Positions 8,111 through 16,941 of a DNA stretch of 64,000 nucleotides are shown piece by piece. The position numbers and the translations under genes are program-made. Location of the stretch: NCBI GenBank assembly GCA_964482515.1, contig CAYZXT010000003.1:62001-126000 (forward strand), written 5' to 3'. Each line of letters starts with the position of its first letter. Position 1 is the first letter of the stretch. Source of the DNA: CAYZXT01 sp964482515. GTDB lineage: Bacteria; Elusimicrobiota; Elusimicrobia; FEN-1173. A model generated the notes under the pieces. It was given only the letters and a program-made list of their open reading frames with translations. It ran no database searches and had not been told where the DNA came from.

Positions 8111-9529
8111 ATGAAGATCGGAACCCGCGTCAGCCTGTTGATCAGCCTCCTTATCCTCGTGATGGTCGCCGGCATTTCCGGCGTGTTCTTTTATTCCGAG
8201 AAAAAGGTTCTGGTCTCCGAGATACAGAATCGTCCGCTGATCCTGGTCCAGAACCTGCGGCAGGTGGCGCAGGAGTGGCAGACCATCAAGGACGACATCA
8301 TGCTCCTCAACTATTTGAAACTCCTGCGAAGGACGGAAGGCGTCCGCTACGGAATGGTGATGCGGCGGGACGGGACCGTCCTGGCGCACACGGACAGCGC
8401 GCAATGGGACAAGGTCCTGGCCGATCCCGTCACCAAGCAGATCGCGGGCGTGAACGGTTTCCGCCAGAGCGTGACGGCGGACGATTCAGGACACCCGGTG
8501 GTGGACATGGCGCTTCCGCTCATGGATTCCCAGGACCTGCTGGTGCGCGTCGGTTTTTCAAAGGAGTACATCGATTCTCAGGTGGACGAGGTGATGTCCG
8601 CCTACCGGAAGCGGCTGATGGTCATCGGCGCCGTGGCGCTGTTGCTCGGCTTGGCGCTTTCGCTCGGACTGGCCCAGACCTTGATCCGCCCCATCCGCCG
8701 CCTGGCCGAGGCGACGGCCATCATCGGACGCGGCAAGCTGGACCACGTGATCCCCGAAGACTCCAAGGACGAACTCGGCAGCCTGGCGCGGGATTTCAAC
8801 AAGATGGCCGTCCAGCTGAAGGAACTCGACCAGATGAAAAAGGACTTCGTTTCCAACGTCACCCACGAACTGCGCTCGCCGCTGCATTCGTCGCGTCTGT
8901 ACCTGGGTTTGTTCTTCAAGGGCGGGGCCGGCGAGCTGACGCCGAAGCAGAAGGAATACCTCCAGATCATCGACAACAACACGGTCAGGCTGGCGCGCTT
9001 CATCGACGATCTTTTGGATTTGGCCAAGATGGAGCGCGGCAAGCTGGAGATCCAGAAGCAGGAGTTCGGGCTGTCGGATGTCTTCAAAGAGATGCAGAGC
9101 ATGTTCATGCCCCACGCTGAGCAAAAGAAGATCAAATTCGAAATGCTGCCGGTGGAAAAGACGCCGAAGGTCTACGGCGACCCGGAACGGACGCGGCAGA
9201 TCCTGATCAACCTATTGAGCAACGCCTTCAAGTTCACGCCCGAGAACGGGACCATCCGCGTCGGCGCTTCGGTCCTGGATGAAAAGGTAGCCGTATCGGT
9301 GAAAGATTCAGGCATGGGCATCCCGTCCGATCAACTCGACAGCATCTTCAATAAGTTTGAGCAGGTGAAAGGCGTGCGGACGAAGCTAGGGAGCCAGCAG
9401 AAGGGCACGGGCTTGGGGCTGGCCATCGTGAAGTCGTTGGCCGAGGCCCAGGGCGGGACCATCCGCGTGGAGAGCGAATTGGGCAAGGGCAGCGATTTTA
9501 TCTTCACGGTGCCGCTGCCGAAGAAATAA
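8111..9529 (+). CDS. Membrane sensor histidine kinase (HAMP-HisKA-HATPase)
   Basis: The 472-residue product has a transmembrane helix at about residues 8-28, a periplasmic sensor of about 145 residues with PAS-like character (YGMVMRRDGTVLAHT), a second helix at about 175-195, a HAMP linker to about 245 and a dimerisation domain with H-box THELRSPL, predicted phospho-acceptor His252. The ATPase domain has N-box NLLSNAFKF, G1 DSGMGIP and G2 GTGLGLAI. All catalytic motifs are intact. An AAGGAG Shine-Dalgarno sequence (8094-8099) overlaps the previous stop codon and supports the start. It is co-transcribed with the PorV-TPR gene. The receiver protein at 9662-10741 is convergent and may be its partner, but that is only neighbourhood evidence. 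Confidence 0.93.
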   Translation: MKIGTRVSLLISLLILVMVAGISGVFFYSEKKVLVSEIQNRPLILVQNLRQVAQEWQTIKDDIMLLNYLKLLRRTEGVRYGMVMRRDGTVLAHTDSAQWDKVLADPVTKQIAGVNGFRQSVTADDSGHPVVDMALPLMDSQDLLVRVGFSKEYIDSQVDEVMSAYRKRLMVIGAVALLLGLALSLGLAQTLIRPIRRLAEATAIIGRGKLDHVIPEDSKDELGSLARDFNKMAVQLKELDQMKKDFVSNVTHELRSPLHSSRLYLGLFFKGGAGELTPKQKEYLQIIDNNTVRLARFIDDLLDLAKMERGKLEIQKQEFGLSDVFKEMQSMFMPHAEQKKIKFEMLPVEKTPKVYGDPERTRQILINLLSNAFKFTPENGTIRVGASVLDEKVAVSVKDSGMGIPSDQLDSIFNKFEQVKGVRTKLGSQQKGTGLGLAIVKSLAEAQGGTIRVESELGKGSDFIFTVPLPKK

Positions 9530-9555
9530 AAAAACCGCCCTCTATTCGGGACGGT
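9527..9555 (-). terminator. Rho-independent terminator of the receiver-GAF gene
   Basis: On the minus strand ACCGTCCC and GGGCGGT pair (one bulge) around a 7-nt loop and are followed by a run of seven T. It lies about 105 bp downstream of the stop at 9662 and reaches into the end of the convergent kinase gene. There is no T-run on the plus strand. Confidence 0.75.
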
Positions 9556-9661
9556 CATTCCCTCAAAGCTGAAATCTCACCTCTGTTGACTAAACTCACA
9601 TTCGATTGATCTGCTTTTACCTGGGCCGCTCCCTCGCGGCAATTCCGCTAGCGCGGTCGGG

Positions 9662-10741
9662 TTATTTTTTTGTCGGGACTCCGGCGCTTTTCCCGCCGTT
9701 CTTGTCGGCCATCTGGCGGCACTGGGTCATGATGTCCTCCAGCTGCGTCCGTTCCGCCAGCGGCAGGGTCTGGAATTCCGGGCGGGTGAACATCTTTTCG
9801 CAGGCTTCCTGGAGGCGCGTGAAGGCGTCCTGGCGGGACTGGACGTGCAGGGACTCGAATAGCCGCGCGTTCTCCAGGGCGTAGCCGACCTGGGCCGAGA
9901 GGATGGTGATGAGCCTGAGCTCTTCCTCGCTGAAATGGGGTTTTTGCATGCCGGTCCGCGACAGGTTCAGCACGGCGAGCAGGCGGTCCTTGAAGAAAAT
10001 CGGGATGGACATGCTGGACGTGATGTCGCCGAATCCGGGCATGGACTCGAACTGGAGGTATTTCCGGATGTCCATGGTGTCCAGTGTCTGCAGGCTTTCC
10101 AGCTGCATGCCATCGATCCGCGCCTTTTCGTAGGGGACTCTTTGGTTGAGCAGGATCCCGTGCCGCGTCCCGTGGGTGGCGGCCACCGTGAGGCTCTTTT
10201 GGTCCGCGTTCATGATCAGGATGGAACAGCCGTCTGCGTCGGAGATCTCGGTGGCGTATTTGGCGATGGTGGCCAACAGCTCTTTTTCCTCGCGGATGGT
10301 GGACAGCGTCTTGGTGGCGTCGTAAAGGTGGAGGATCTCCTTCAGTCCGATCAATTCCCGCAACAAAGTCTGGTGCTCCAGAGCGCGCTTGACGGCGGAA
10401 TCCAAACGGTAGGGATCAAAAGGTTTCGGCAGATAATCGTAGGCGCCCATCTTCATGGCGTCGACCGCGGTGGAAACGCTGCCGTGGGCCGTCAGGACCA
10501 TGACTTCGCTGAAGGGCGAGAACTCCTTGACGAAGCGCAGCACCTGCAGTCCGTCCACTTCCCCCATCATCAAATCCGTGACGATCAGCTGGTATTTTTT
10601 CTTGGGGATCATCTCCAGGGCCTGTTCGCCGGAATTGGCGACGTCGACCTGGTAGCCGTCCAAAAGAAGCGACTCGGCGCAGGCGGTCAGGATGCCGACG
10701 TCGTCGTCCACCAACAGTATGGTTTTGTTTGATTTATCCAT
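9662..10741 (-). CDS. Response-regulator receiver protein with GAF domain
   Basis: The 359-residue product begins with a complete CheY-like receiver: acidic cluster VDDD (11-14), phospho-acceptor Asp56 in VTDLMM, Thr84 and Lys106 in PKPF. A linker helix follows, then a GAF domain at about 150-300 (SDADGCSILIMNADQ, ALENARLFESL). No DNA-binding or enzymatic output domain follows; the last 60 residues look helical. It may act through protein contacts or ligand sensing. It is transcribed toward the histidine kinase and has its own promoter, separate from the ABC ATPase gene upstream. Confidence 0.92.
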   Translation of the reverse strand: MDKSNKTILLVDDDVGILTACAESLLLDGYQVDVANSGEQALEMIPKKKYQLIVTDLMMGEVDGLQVLRFVKEFSPFSEVMVLTAHGSVSTAVDAMKMGAYDYLPKPFDPYRLDSAVKRALEHQTLLRELIGLKEILHLYDATKTLSTIREEKELLATIAKYATEISDADGCSILIMNADQKSLTVAATHGTRHGILLNQRVPYEKARIDGMQLESLQTLDTMDIRKYLQFESMPGFGDITSSMSIPIFFKDRLLAVLNLSRTGMQKPHFSEEELRLITILSAQVGYALENARLFESLHVQSRQDAFTRLQEACEKMFTRPEFQTLPLAERTQLEDIMTQCRQMADKNGGKSAGVPTKK

Positions 10742-10756
10742 GGGATTTCTGTTCCA

Positions 10757-10784
10757 AGCTTACCACAGTTGGAGTCTTTGTCAA
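10757..10784 (-). promoter_or_regulatory. Promoter of the receiver-GAF gene
   Basis: On the minus strand a perfect TTGACA (10784-10779) is 16 bp from TAAGCT (10762-10757). The ATG at 10741 is 15 nt beyond the -10 box, so the leader is under 10 nt and has no clear Shine-Dalgarno sequence. Confidence 0.65.
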
Positions 10785-10801
10785 GGGTTTTAACATCCCC
10801 G

Positions 10802-11914
10802 CTAGATATCGATCCTCGCTGCCTGCGACCCGCGGGAGAAGAGATGGATCTTGTCTGTGTCGAAAACCACTTCGATCGGCTGGTTGATCTGCACCGGATG
10901 GTACGGATCGATCTTGGCGATGAAGGCGTCGCCGCCGGCGCGGAGGTGCGCGTAGGTTTCGGAACCCAGGGGCTCCAACAGTTCCACCATGGCGAGGATC
11001 TCGCGCCCGTCCGTGTCCAATCCGGGCTGAAAAAGCTTGTCGCGGATGTGCTGGGCGCGGATCCCCATGATGAGCCGCTGCCCGCTCTGCAGGAAAAGAT
11101 GGTCCGGCGCGAAGCGCGGCGGCAGCTTCAGCTGGAACTGTCCCTGGTCCAGCCAGACGCGGCGCCCCTTCACGGTCACGGTGACGTCGAAGAAGTTCAT
11201 GGACGGCTGGCCGATGAACTCGGCGACGAAGCGGTTGCGCGGATATTCGTAGAGCTCCAGCGGCTTGGCGTTCTGGTGGATGGCGCCGGCCATCATCACG
11301 CCGATCCGGTCGCCCATGGACATGGCTTCCGTCTGGTCGTGTGTCACGTAGATCATGGTGGTCTGCAGGCGCTTCTGAAGATGGACCAACTCGGCGCGCA
11401 TCTGCAGCCGCATCTTCGCGTCGAGGTCCGACAGCGGCTCGTCCAGCAGGAAGACCTTAGGCTTGCGCAGGATCGCGCGTCCCACCGCCACCCGCTGGCG
11501 TTCTCCCCCTGACAGCGTCTTCGGGTTGCGGTCCAAAAGCGAAAGGATGTTCAGCATGGCCGCTGTTTCGCGCACGCGCGAATCGATCTCCCGCTTGGAA
11601 TAATGGCGCACGGAAAGACCGAAGGCCATGTTGTCGTACACGGTGAGGTGCGGGTAGAGCGCGTGGTTCTGGAACACCATGGCGATGTTCCGGTCCTGGG
11701 GCGCCACGCCGTTCATGGAATGGCCGTCGACGATGATTTCCCCGTCCGTGGGCTCTTCCAGCCCCGCGATCATCCGCAGCATGGTGCTTTTTCCGCAGCC
11801 CGACGGCCCCACGAGGACGAAGAGCTCCTTGTCGCGGATGTCGAGCGTGATGTTCTTCACCACCGGCGCGCCATCGAACCGCTTGGTGAGGTTTTTCAGC
11901 TGCACGTGAGCCAT
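10802..11914 (-). CDS. ugpC: Carbohydrate ABC transporter ATPase, UgpC/MalK/MsmX type
   Basis: The 370-residue product has Walker A GPSGCGKST (36-44), signature LSGGERQ (134-140), Walker B VFLLDEP (154-160), a D-loop and an H-loop (VTHDQTEAM), followed by C-terminal TOBE/OB-fold regulatory domains, the full length for the MalK/UgpC group. Such ATPases energise sugar or glycerol-phosphate importers and can serve several permeases. No permease is adjacent; the permease pair at 23462-25197 lacks an ATPase and is the likely client. The ATG directly abuts the TAA of the upstream GGDEF gene, making it the last gene of the manA operon. The symbol reflects the family name, not proven substrate. Confidence 0.92.
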   Translation of the reverse strand: MAHVQLKNLTKRFDGAPVVKNITLDIRDKELFVLVGPSGCGKSTMLRMIAGLEEPTDGEIIVDGHSMNGVAPQDRNIAMVFQNHALYPHLTVYDNMAFGLSVRHYSKREIDSRVRETAAMLNILSLLDRNPKTLSGGERQRVAVGRAILRKPKVFLLDEPLSDLDAKMRLQMRAELVHLQKRLQTTMIYVTHDQTEAMSMGDRIGVMMAGAIHQNAKPLELYEYPRNRFVAEFIGQPSMNFFDVTVTVKGRRVWLDQGQFQLKLPPRFAPDHLFLQSGQRLIMGIRAQHIRDKLFQPGLDTDGREILAMVELLEPLGSETYAHLRAGGDAFIAKIDPYHPVQINQPIEVVFDTDKIHLFSRGSQAARIDI

Positions 11915-13228
11915 TTATTTTGCGCCTTTCCAAAGGACGACGCGGTTGCGCCCTGATTTCTTGGCCTCGTAAAGGGCCTGGTCCGCGTGTTCCAGCAATT
12001 CCTCGGGCGTATGGGTTTTCGCGGAGCAGGCCGCCAATCCGACGCTGAGAGTATGTCGCAACTTTTCCGGGCCGATGTCAAGGGTGGCCTCTTCCATGGA
12101 CTTCCGCAGCTGGTCGAGCCAGCGCATGGCCTCCTCTTCGTCTTCCATATCCAGCAGGAAAGCAAACTCGTCGCCGCCGTAGCGCGCGAAGAATATTTCC
12201 GGGGCGGACAGGCGGCGCACCGTTTCGGAGAGGAATACGAGGGCGCGGTCTCCCACGGGATGGCCCCAACGGTCGTTGATGGCCTTGAAATGGTCGATGT
12301 CCACGAGCGCTAGATAGAATCGTTTTTTATAACGTTTGAATTTTTGAAGGAATTCATTGATCCGTTCCATAAGCACGCGGCGCAGGTACGCGCCCGTGAG
12401 CGCGTCGCGCCGGCTGCGCTCCGTCAGGAGGCTGTAGAGGAAGGCGCGGCGCAGGCCGATGGACACCAGCTGCCGCCCGACGGTCAGTTCCTCGGAACAC
12501 TGGGCCATCATTTCCGGGTCGGCGACTTCCACATATCCCAGCGCCAGCACGTCCTCGTCCCAGAGGATCGGCACCAGGAGGAAGGGCGGCTTTACCGAAC
12601 CGATGATCTTGTGGAAGGCCGGGTGTTTGTCCGGCATGGTGTAGTGGCGGATCTGCCGCGAGCGGGCGACGGCTTCGTGCTCCACGAGGAATTTCGGCCA
12701 GAAGGACTTCTCCGCCACGTTGTGGGAATAGACCACTTCCCAGTTGCCGTTGGATTTTTGCTGGAGCAACAGGCAGGCCTTCACGCCCGCCACGTTCTTC
12801 CAGGTGTTGCCGAGGGTGGTCAGGATGTCGACGGAATCGATCTTGGTGGCCAGGGTCTGGACCAGAGAGAACCTGTTTTCCAGGCGCGTGAGGGATCGGT
12901 TCAAGGTTTCCGTCTGGTCGCGCAGCATCTTCTGCTCGCTCTGAAGGTTTCCCCTCATTCGCTGCAGCGATTTCAGATGGTCCCGGCCGTCCTGCTGCAC
13001 TTCCTCCTGGGCGTTCAGGGAGATGAGCGGCACCAGCGACACCAGCAGGAGGAAGCAGATCTGAAGCCCGGCCTGTAAAGGCTGTATGTCGGCTATGTAA
13101 GCCATGATGATCGAGAGGTTGAAAAACAGCACGGACAGAAAAAACGAGACCTTGTTCCAACGCTTGATGTGGGTGGCCAGGATCAGCACGGCGCCCCAAT
13201 AAAGTGCCGGATAGAACATGAACTTCAT
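11915..13228 (-). CDS. Membrane diguanylate cyclase (GAF-GGDEF), no I-site
   Basis: The 437-residue product has about three N-terminal transmembrane helices (residues 5-75), a coiled coil (about 75-120), a GAF-like domain (about 125-260) and a GGDEF domain with intact ARYGGDEF starting at residue 351 and metal/substrate motifs (VDIDHFKAIND). It should make cyclic di-GMP. The RxxD inhibitory site expected just before the active site is replaced by SAPEIFF, so allosteric product inhibition is probably lost. It overlaps the upstream GGDEF gene by ATGA. Confidence 0.93.
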   Translation of the reverse strand: MKFMFYPALYWGAVLILATHIKRWNKVSFFLSVLFFNLSIIMAYIADIQPLQAGLQICFLLLVSLVPLISLNAQEEVQQDGRDHLKSLQRMRGNLQSEQKMLRDQTETLNRSLTRLENRFSLVQTLATKIDSVDILTTLGNTWKNVAGVKACLLLQQKSNGNWEVVYSHNVAEKSFWPKFLVEHEAVARSRQIRHYTMPDKHPAFHKIIGSVKPPFLLVPILWDEDVLALGYVEVADPEMMAQCSEELTVGRQLVSIGLRRAFLYSLLTERSRRDALTGAYLRRVLMERINEFLQKFKRYKKRFYLALVDIDHFKAINDRWGHPVGDRALVFLSETVRRLSAPEIFFARYGGDEFAFLLDMEDEEEAMRWLDQLRKSMEEATLDIGPEKLRHTLSVGLAACSAKTHTPEELLEHADQALYEAKKSGRNRVVLWKGAK

Positions 13229-14634
13229 AGGGCCGCCACCTGGTTCCGCCCGGCCTGCTTGGCCTTGTAGAGGGCCTGGTCCGCCTCGTGGACCATGTCG
13301 GCCATGGTCTCGAAATCCTTCTTAATGCCCGAGACGCCACCGGAGATCGTCAGCCTGATCTTATCCTTCTCCCATTTGAACGCGCCCGCGGCGATTTTCT
13401 TGTGGAGCCGGTTGCCGAAGTCCAGCGCTTCTTTCGCGCGGGTGTAGGGCATCAGGATCACGAACTCATCGCCGCCGTAGCGGGCCAGAAGGTCGGTCTC
13501 GCGTACTTCGGCCGAAAGCATCCGCGACATCCAGCGGAGGATTTCGTCGCCCATGTAATGGCCGTAGGTGTCGTTGATCTTCTTGAAGTGGTCCACGTCC
13601 ATGATGATAAAGGCGAGGTTCTCCCCGCGCCGGCGCGCTTTGCTGAACTCCTCCTGGAAACGTTCGTCGAAATAGCCGCGGGTGTGGAGCCCCGTCAGGC
13701 TGTCGGTCGTCGCCAGGGCCTGGGTCTGGGAGTAGAGGTCCGCGTTGTGGAGCGCCAGTCCGACCAGGTTGGAGGCGATGCCCGCCAGCCGCAGGTCGTG
13801 GATGTCGAACTGGTCGTCGTCCTTCTGCAGATCGAGGCCCATCCAGCCGATATTGCTGCCGCCGACCACCAGCGGAACGAAAATGAACCTGCCCAGGGCT
13901 AGCGTGGGGATGGGCGTGGTCTTGGCGGTGAAAAGGACGGCCTGCGAGGATTGCAGCGAGCGCTGGCCCCAGATGTCCGTGGAGTTTGGCTGGTTTTTTT
14001 CCGGGAAGATGCGCAGCGACACCTGGGCCTTGGGGAACATGTCCCCCAGGGCGTTCTGGGCACGGTTGATCAGCTCCTGCTGGCTGTAGGCGCCCACCAA
14101 GTCGTCGATGAAGGATTCCAGCCGGTGGTAGGCGTGGATCCGTTTACGGCTTTCGGTGACCTGGGTTTTCATCTGGCGAACATCGTTGTTGAAGCGCCCG
14201 ACAGTGATCTCCAAACGGTCCAGCTCCTCGTTCAATCCGTGCCGGACCGATTGATAGCGGCCGTTTACGCGGCTCATCAAATAAAAAAGCGCCCAGAGGA
14301 AGCCGATGTTGGCGGTGTAGAGCAGCTTGCAGGCGGGCAAGTCCGTCAAAATGAACCCCAACAACCCGATCACCGTGGCCGCGCTGGTCACCTGGAAGGA
14401 CCACATGGGTCCAGGGCTCAAATAGAGGAAAACCAATCCCGCGGCGAAAAACGGGAACACATGTCCGGCGGGGAAGGGCACTTTGACCATAAGCCAAAGG
14501 ACGGTCAGCGTGAAAACGGGGACACCGATGGGGCCGACCAGCGCGAGGCAGATATTTCCGATCCGCCCCAAAAGGGAAGTGGCCGAGAAGAAAAGAAGGT
14601 GCTCCCGCTCCATGGAAGGCGACTGTTCCGTCAC
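13225..14634 (-). CDS. Membrane diguanylate cyclase (GAF-GGDEF) with I-site
   Basis: The 469-residue product has several N-terminal transmembrane helices (about residues 10-125), a coiled coil, a GAF domain (about 165-315) and a GGDEF domain with ARYGGDEF from residue 387. The inhibitory RxxD site (RETD) lies five residues before it, so feedback inhibition by c-di-GMP is predicted. The start is a GTG whose GTGA overlaps the stop of manA; an internal ATG at 14613 is the alternative. It has the same layout as the next gene, suggesting an old tandem duplication with divergence. Confidence 0.92.
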   Translation of the reverse strand: MTEQSPSMEREHLLFFSATSLLGRIGNICLALVGPIGVPVFTLTVLWLMVKVPFPAGHVFPFFAAGLVFLYLSPGPMWSFQVTSAATVIGLLGFILTDLPACKLLYTANIGFLWALFYLMSRVNGRYQSVRHGLNEELDRLEITVGRFNNDVRQMKTQVTESRKRIHAYHRLESFIDDLVGAYSQQELINRAQNALGDMFPKAQVSLRIFPEKNQPNSTDIWGQRSLQSSQAVLFTAKTTPIPTLALGRFIFVPLVVGGSNIGWMGLDLQKDDDQFDIHDLRLAGIASNLVGLALHNADLYSQTQALATTDSLTGLHTRGYFDERFQEEFSKARRRGENLAFIIMDVDHFKKINDTYGHYMGDEILRWMSRMLSAEVRETDLLARYGGDEFVILMPYTRAKEALDFGNRLHKKIAAGAFKWEKDKIRLTISGGVSGIKKDFETMADMVHEADQALYKAKQAGRNQVAAL

Positions 14635-15920
14635 GGGACCCTCAGGTCTGCGGCTACGCCGGTCACGTAGGTCAGGGCTTTGCGAGAATGGGGTTTCAGA
14701 CGGTAGCTTTTCACGCAGGACGGGACCAGCGCGCCCTGCCCCGGCTTCAGCAAATGATAATTATTCATCCACGTAAGCCGCACGCTTCCCTCCAGGTTCA
14801 AAATCAGTTCCGCGCCGCGTTCATGCCCGCCCACAAAATATTCGGTGCGGCGGGAATCGAATTGCAAAACGCGGACCTTAAATTCCTTGGCCGCGGTGCG
14901 ATACCGGCCCGCACGGTCGGGGCGGAGGATGCGGGCCCGCGCGGACGTGAAATTGAGGAGCCTGAGGAGTTCCGGCACGTCCACGTGCTTCACGGTCAAA
15001 CCGCCGCGCAGCACGTTGTCGGAATTCGCCATCGCTTCCACGGCGCGGCCGCCCAGGTAGGCGTGCAGTTCCCCCGCGGGCAGAAACAGCGCCTCGCCGG
15101 GTTTCAGCCTGACGAAGTTCAAAAGAAGGAAGGCGAACAATCCCCGGTCACGGCGCCGGTGCACGGAAAAATCCCTGTCTGCGGCCAGCAGCCACGGGCG
15201 GACGGTCTTCCATTCGCCACGCGATGTTTCCTTGGAAACGTCCCGGATGAACGCGTCCAACAGAAGGTCGACATCCTCTTGGCGCAGCGTCATGAGGTGA
15301 CGGTAGAGGCGCTTCAGCGGGTTTTGAGAGGAGTGAAGGCCGCTCAGGGACTTGAGCAGCAAGGCCAAAAAGTTCGGCAGCGTTCCGAGCGAGCGGAGGA
15401 TTTCATTCCAGGGACGGAAACGGCAAAGGGCGTAAAAATCGCTCAGCGCGATCAGCAGTTCCGGCTTGGCGCGGTCGTCCCGGTAATTCCGGTGGGGCGC
15501 GCTGAGCGGGATTCCCCGCTTTTCCTCCAGGCGGAAACCTTGGCGCGCCTGCCGTTCGTTCGGATGGGCTTGCACGGAAAGAGGGCGGGCGATATCCAAA
15601 ACTTTCATGAGGTAGGGAAGGCGGCCGTGAAAACGCCGGACGGAGTCCTTTCCAAGGATGGCCTTCGGCGCCGCGTTGATGACGTCTTCCAGGGACCTTT
15701 TTCCCGCAGCCAAATGGGCGAGGGACGGTTTGGCCGGATGGGCGCCCAGCCAAAGTTCCGCGTAGGGGCGGCCCGGTTCGGCGGGACGTCCCAACAGCTT
15801 CGGAATCAACGCCCTAGGACCTTTTTGACCCCATTCGTAATGCTGAACGGCTCCCTCGAGGAGGATCGGGCCCATAGTGGAGATAACGCCGGGGTGGTTG
15901 TGGAAAGTGGGATTTTTCAT
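14631..15920 (-). CDS. manA: Mannose-6-phosphate isomerase, class I
   Basis: The 429-residue product interconverts mannose-6-phosphate and fructose-6-phosphate in the cytoplasm. Family landmarks are QHYEWG and AELWLGAHP near the N-terminus and the zinc ligands in SVQAHPNE (Gln, His), KPELLIAL (Glu) and AGELHAYL (His), followed by SDNVLRGGLT. Length fits type I enzymes. The chosen ATG at 15920 follows a TATAAT box; an internal ATG at 15875 (MGPILLEG) fits the family N-terminus equally well. It heads an operon with two diguanylate cyclases and a sugar ABC ATPase, linking sugar phosphate metabolism with c-di-GMP signalling. Confidence 0.93.
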   Translation of the reverse strand: MKNPTFHNHPGVISTMGPILLEGAVQHYEWGQKGPRALIPKLLGRPAEPGRPYAELWLGAHPAKPSLAHLAAGKRSLEDVINAAPKAILGKDSVRRFHGRLPYLMKVLDIARPLSVQAHPNERQARQGFRLEEKRGIPLSAPHRNYRDDRAKPELLIALSDFYALCRFRPWNEILRSLGTLPNFLALLLKSLSGLHSSQNPLKRLYRHLMTLRQEDVDLLLDAFIRDVSKETSRGEWKTVRPWLLAADRDFSVHRRRDRGLFAFLLLNFVRLKPGEALFLPAGELHAYLGGRAVEAMANSDNVLRGGLTVKHVDVPELLRLLNFTSARARILRPDRAGRYRTAAKEFKVRVLQFDSRRTEYFVGGHERGAELILNLEGSVRLTWMNNYHLLKPGQGALVPSCVKSYRLKPHSRKALTYVTGVAADLRVP

Positions 15921-15940
15921 CTATAAACGCTCTTAAATCG

Positions 15941-15969
15941 ATTATAGACGATAGAACGGGGAAATTCCA
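15941..15969 (-). promoter_or_regulatory. Probable promoter of the manA operon
   Basis: On the minus strand a perfect TATAAT (15946-15941) lies 20 nt before the ATG at 15920, with a weak -35 (TGGAAT, 15969-15964) at 17 bp. Confidence 0.5.
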
Positions 15970-16032
15970 GGGTTTTTCGACGGAAGTTATTGAAGGCTAA
16001 GGAGTATGGCGCGGCGGGCGAAACAAGGGGGT

Positions 16033-16941
16033 CTATCGCTCAAAACGCAGATTGTCGATGTAAAACGTGAAAGTCCCGTTCGCGTCCGGCGGTTCGACAA
16101 CGAAAGCGACCCCCTCGCATAACGACAGATTTCTGCCGGTGAAGGCGGACATCGGGATCGACACGGAATGAAATTGATTATCGAACACGGTATAGTTGCT
16201 GATAAGGACGATGGCGCTTTGTAGCGTTTCCCATTCCAGCTTCAATTTAATGATCTTGCCGGCGGGAGCTTTAATGTCGAATTTGACGGAACCATTGTTG
16301 AATGCGCTCAGATCGTTCGATATGTTGGCGGCGTCCGGATAGCCGAAGCTGAAGTAAAAGAACGTCGAGCTTGTCGCATCTCCGCTCGACGTCGCCTTCA
16401 GGGATTCGATCCCTTCGGTAACCAGAGCGGGATTGGTTTCTTTTTCGAGAGTCATGGATCCGTTGCTCGTGCCGTTAGCGCCTAATTTACCGCCATTCCC
16501 CCCGTCCGACGCGTTCGGAACATCCAACTGCATGCCTGACACCAGTGACTCGGAATAGAACCCGTAGGAGGTGGCGGGATTGCCGGTTTCGGCCCCGATG
16601 GCGATCTGGGCTGTGGCCGTGAGGTTGTTATAGGCGGCCTGGAGCGTGCCGCTGACGCCCAAGCCCTGGCCGGCGTAAAAAATGGTTTCCGCGCCCGTGT
16701 CGGGAAGGATTTGGCCCAGCGTGTCGGAACTGAGCGTCCAAGTGGGTTCGACGTTCAGCACGGCGCCGCTGGGTGCCCGAACCGTGGCGGTGAAGGTTTT
16801 CTGTCCGTTGGCCGTCACCCGCGCGACCGAGGGCGATATCTGGAGCGTGACTGTCGGCGCGGAAAGGCGCTCCTTCTTTTTCTGGCAGCCGATCATGGAG
16901 ACGAGGGAAAGAGAAAGGATCAGGGAAAGGGCTCGTTTCAT
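16033..16941 (-). CDS. Carbohydrate-binding-like lipoprotein
   Basis: The real start is the ATG at 16941, overlapping the upstream stop by ATGA and opening a lipoprotein signal with lipobox SMIG-Cys19. Codons upstream in the same frame lie inside the previous gene. The product is 302 residues. Residues about 30-115 form a bacterial Ig-like domain (TVTLQISPSVARVTANGQKT). Residues about 130-302 are a beta-sandwich ending in FYIDNLRF, typical of CBM11-like or galactose-binding folds. It is the last gene of the saccharide operon and is probably a surface glycan-binding protein. Substrate is unknown. Confidence 0.8.
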   Translation of the reverse strand: MKRALSLILSLSLVSMIGCQKKKERLSAPTVTLQISPSVARVTANGQKTFTATVRAPSGAVLNVEPTWTLSSDTLGQILPDTGAETIFYAGQGLGVSGTLQAAYNNLTATAQIAIGAETGNPATSYGFYSESLVSGMQLDVPNASDGGNGGKLGANGTSNGSMTLEKETNPALVTEGIESLKATSSGDATSSTFFYFSFGYPDAANISNDLSAFNNGSVKFDIKAPAGKIIKLKLEWETLQSAIVLISNYTVFDNQFHSVSIPMSAFTGRNLSLCEGVAFVVEPPDANGTFTFYIDNLRFER

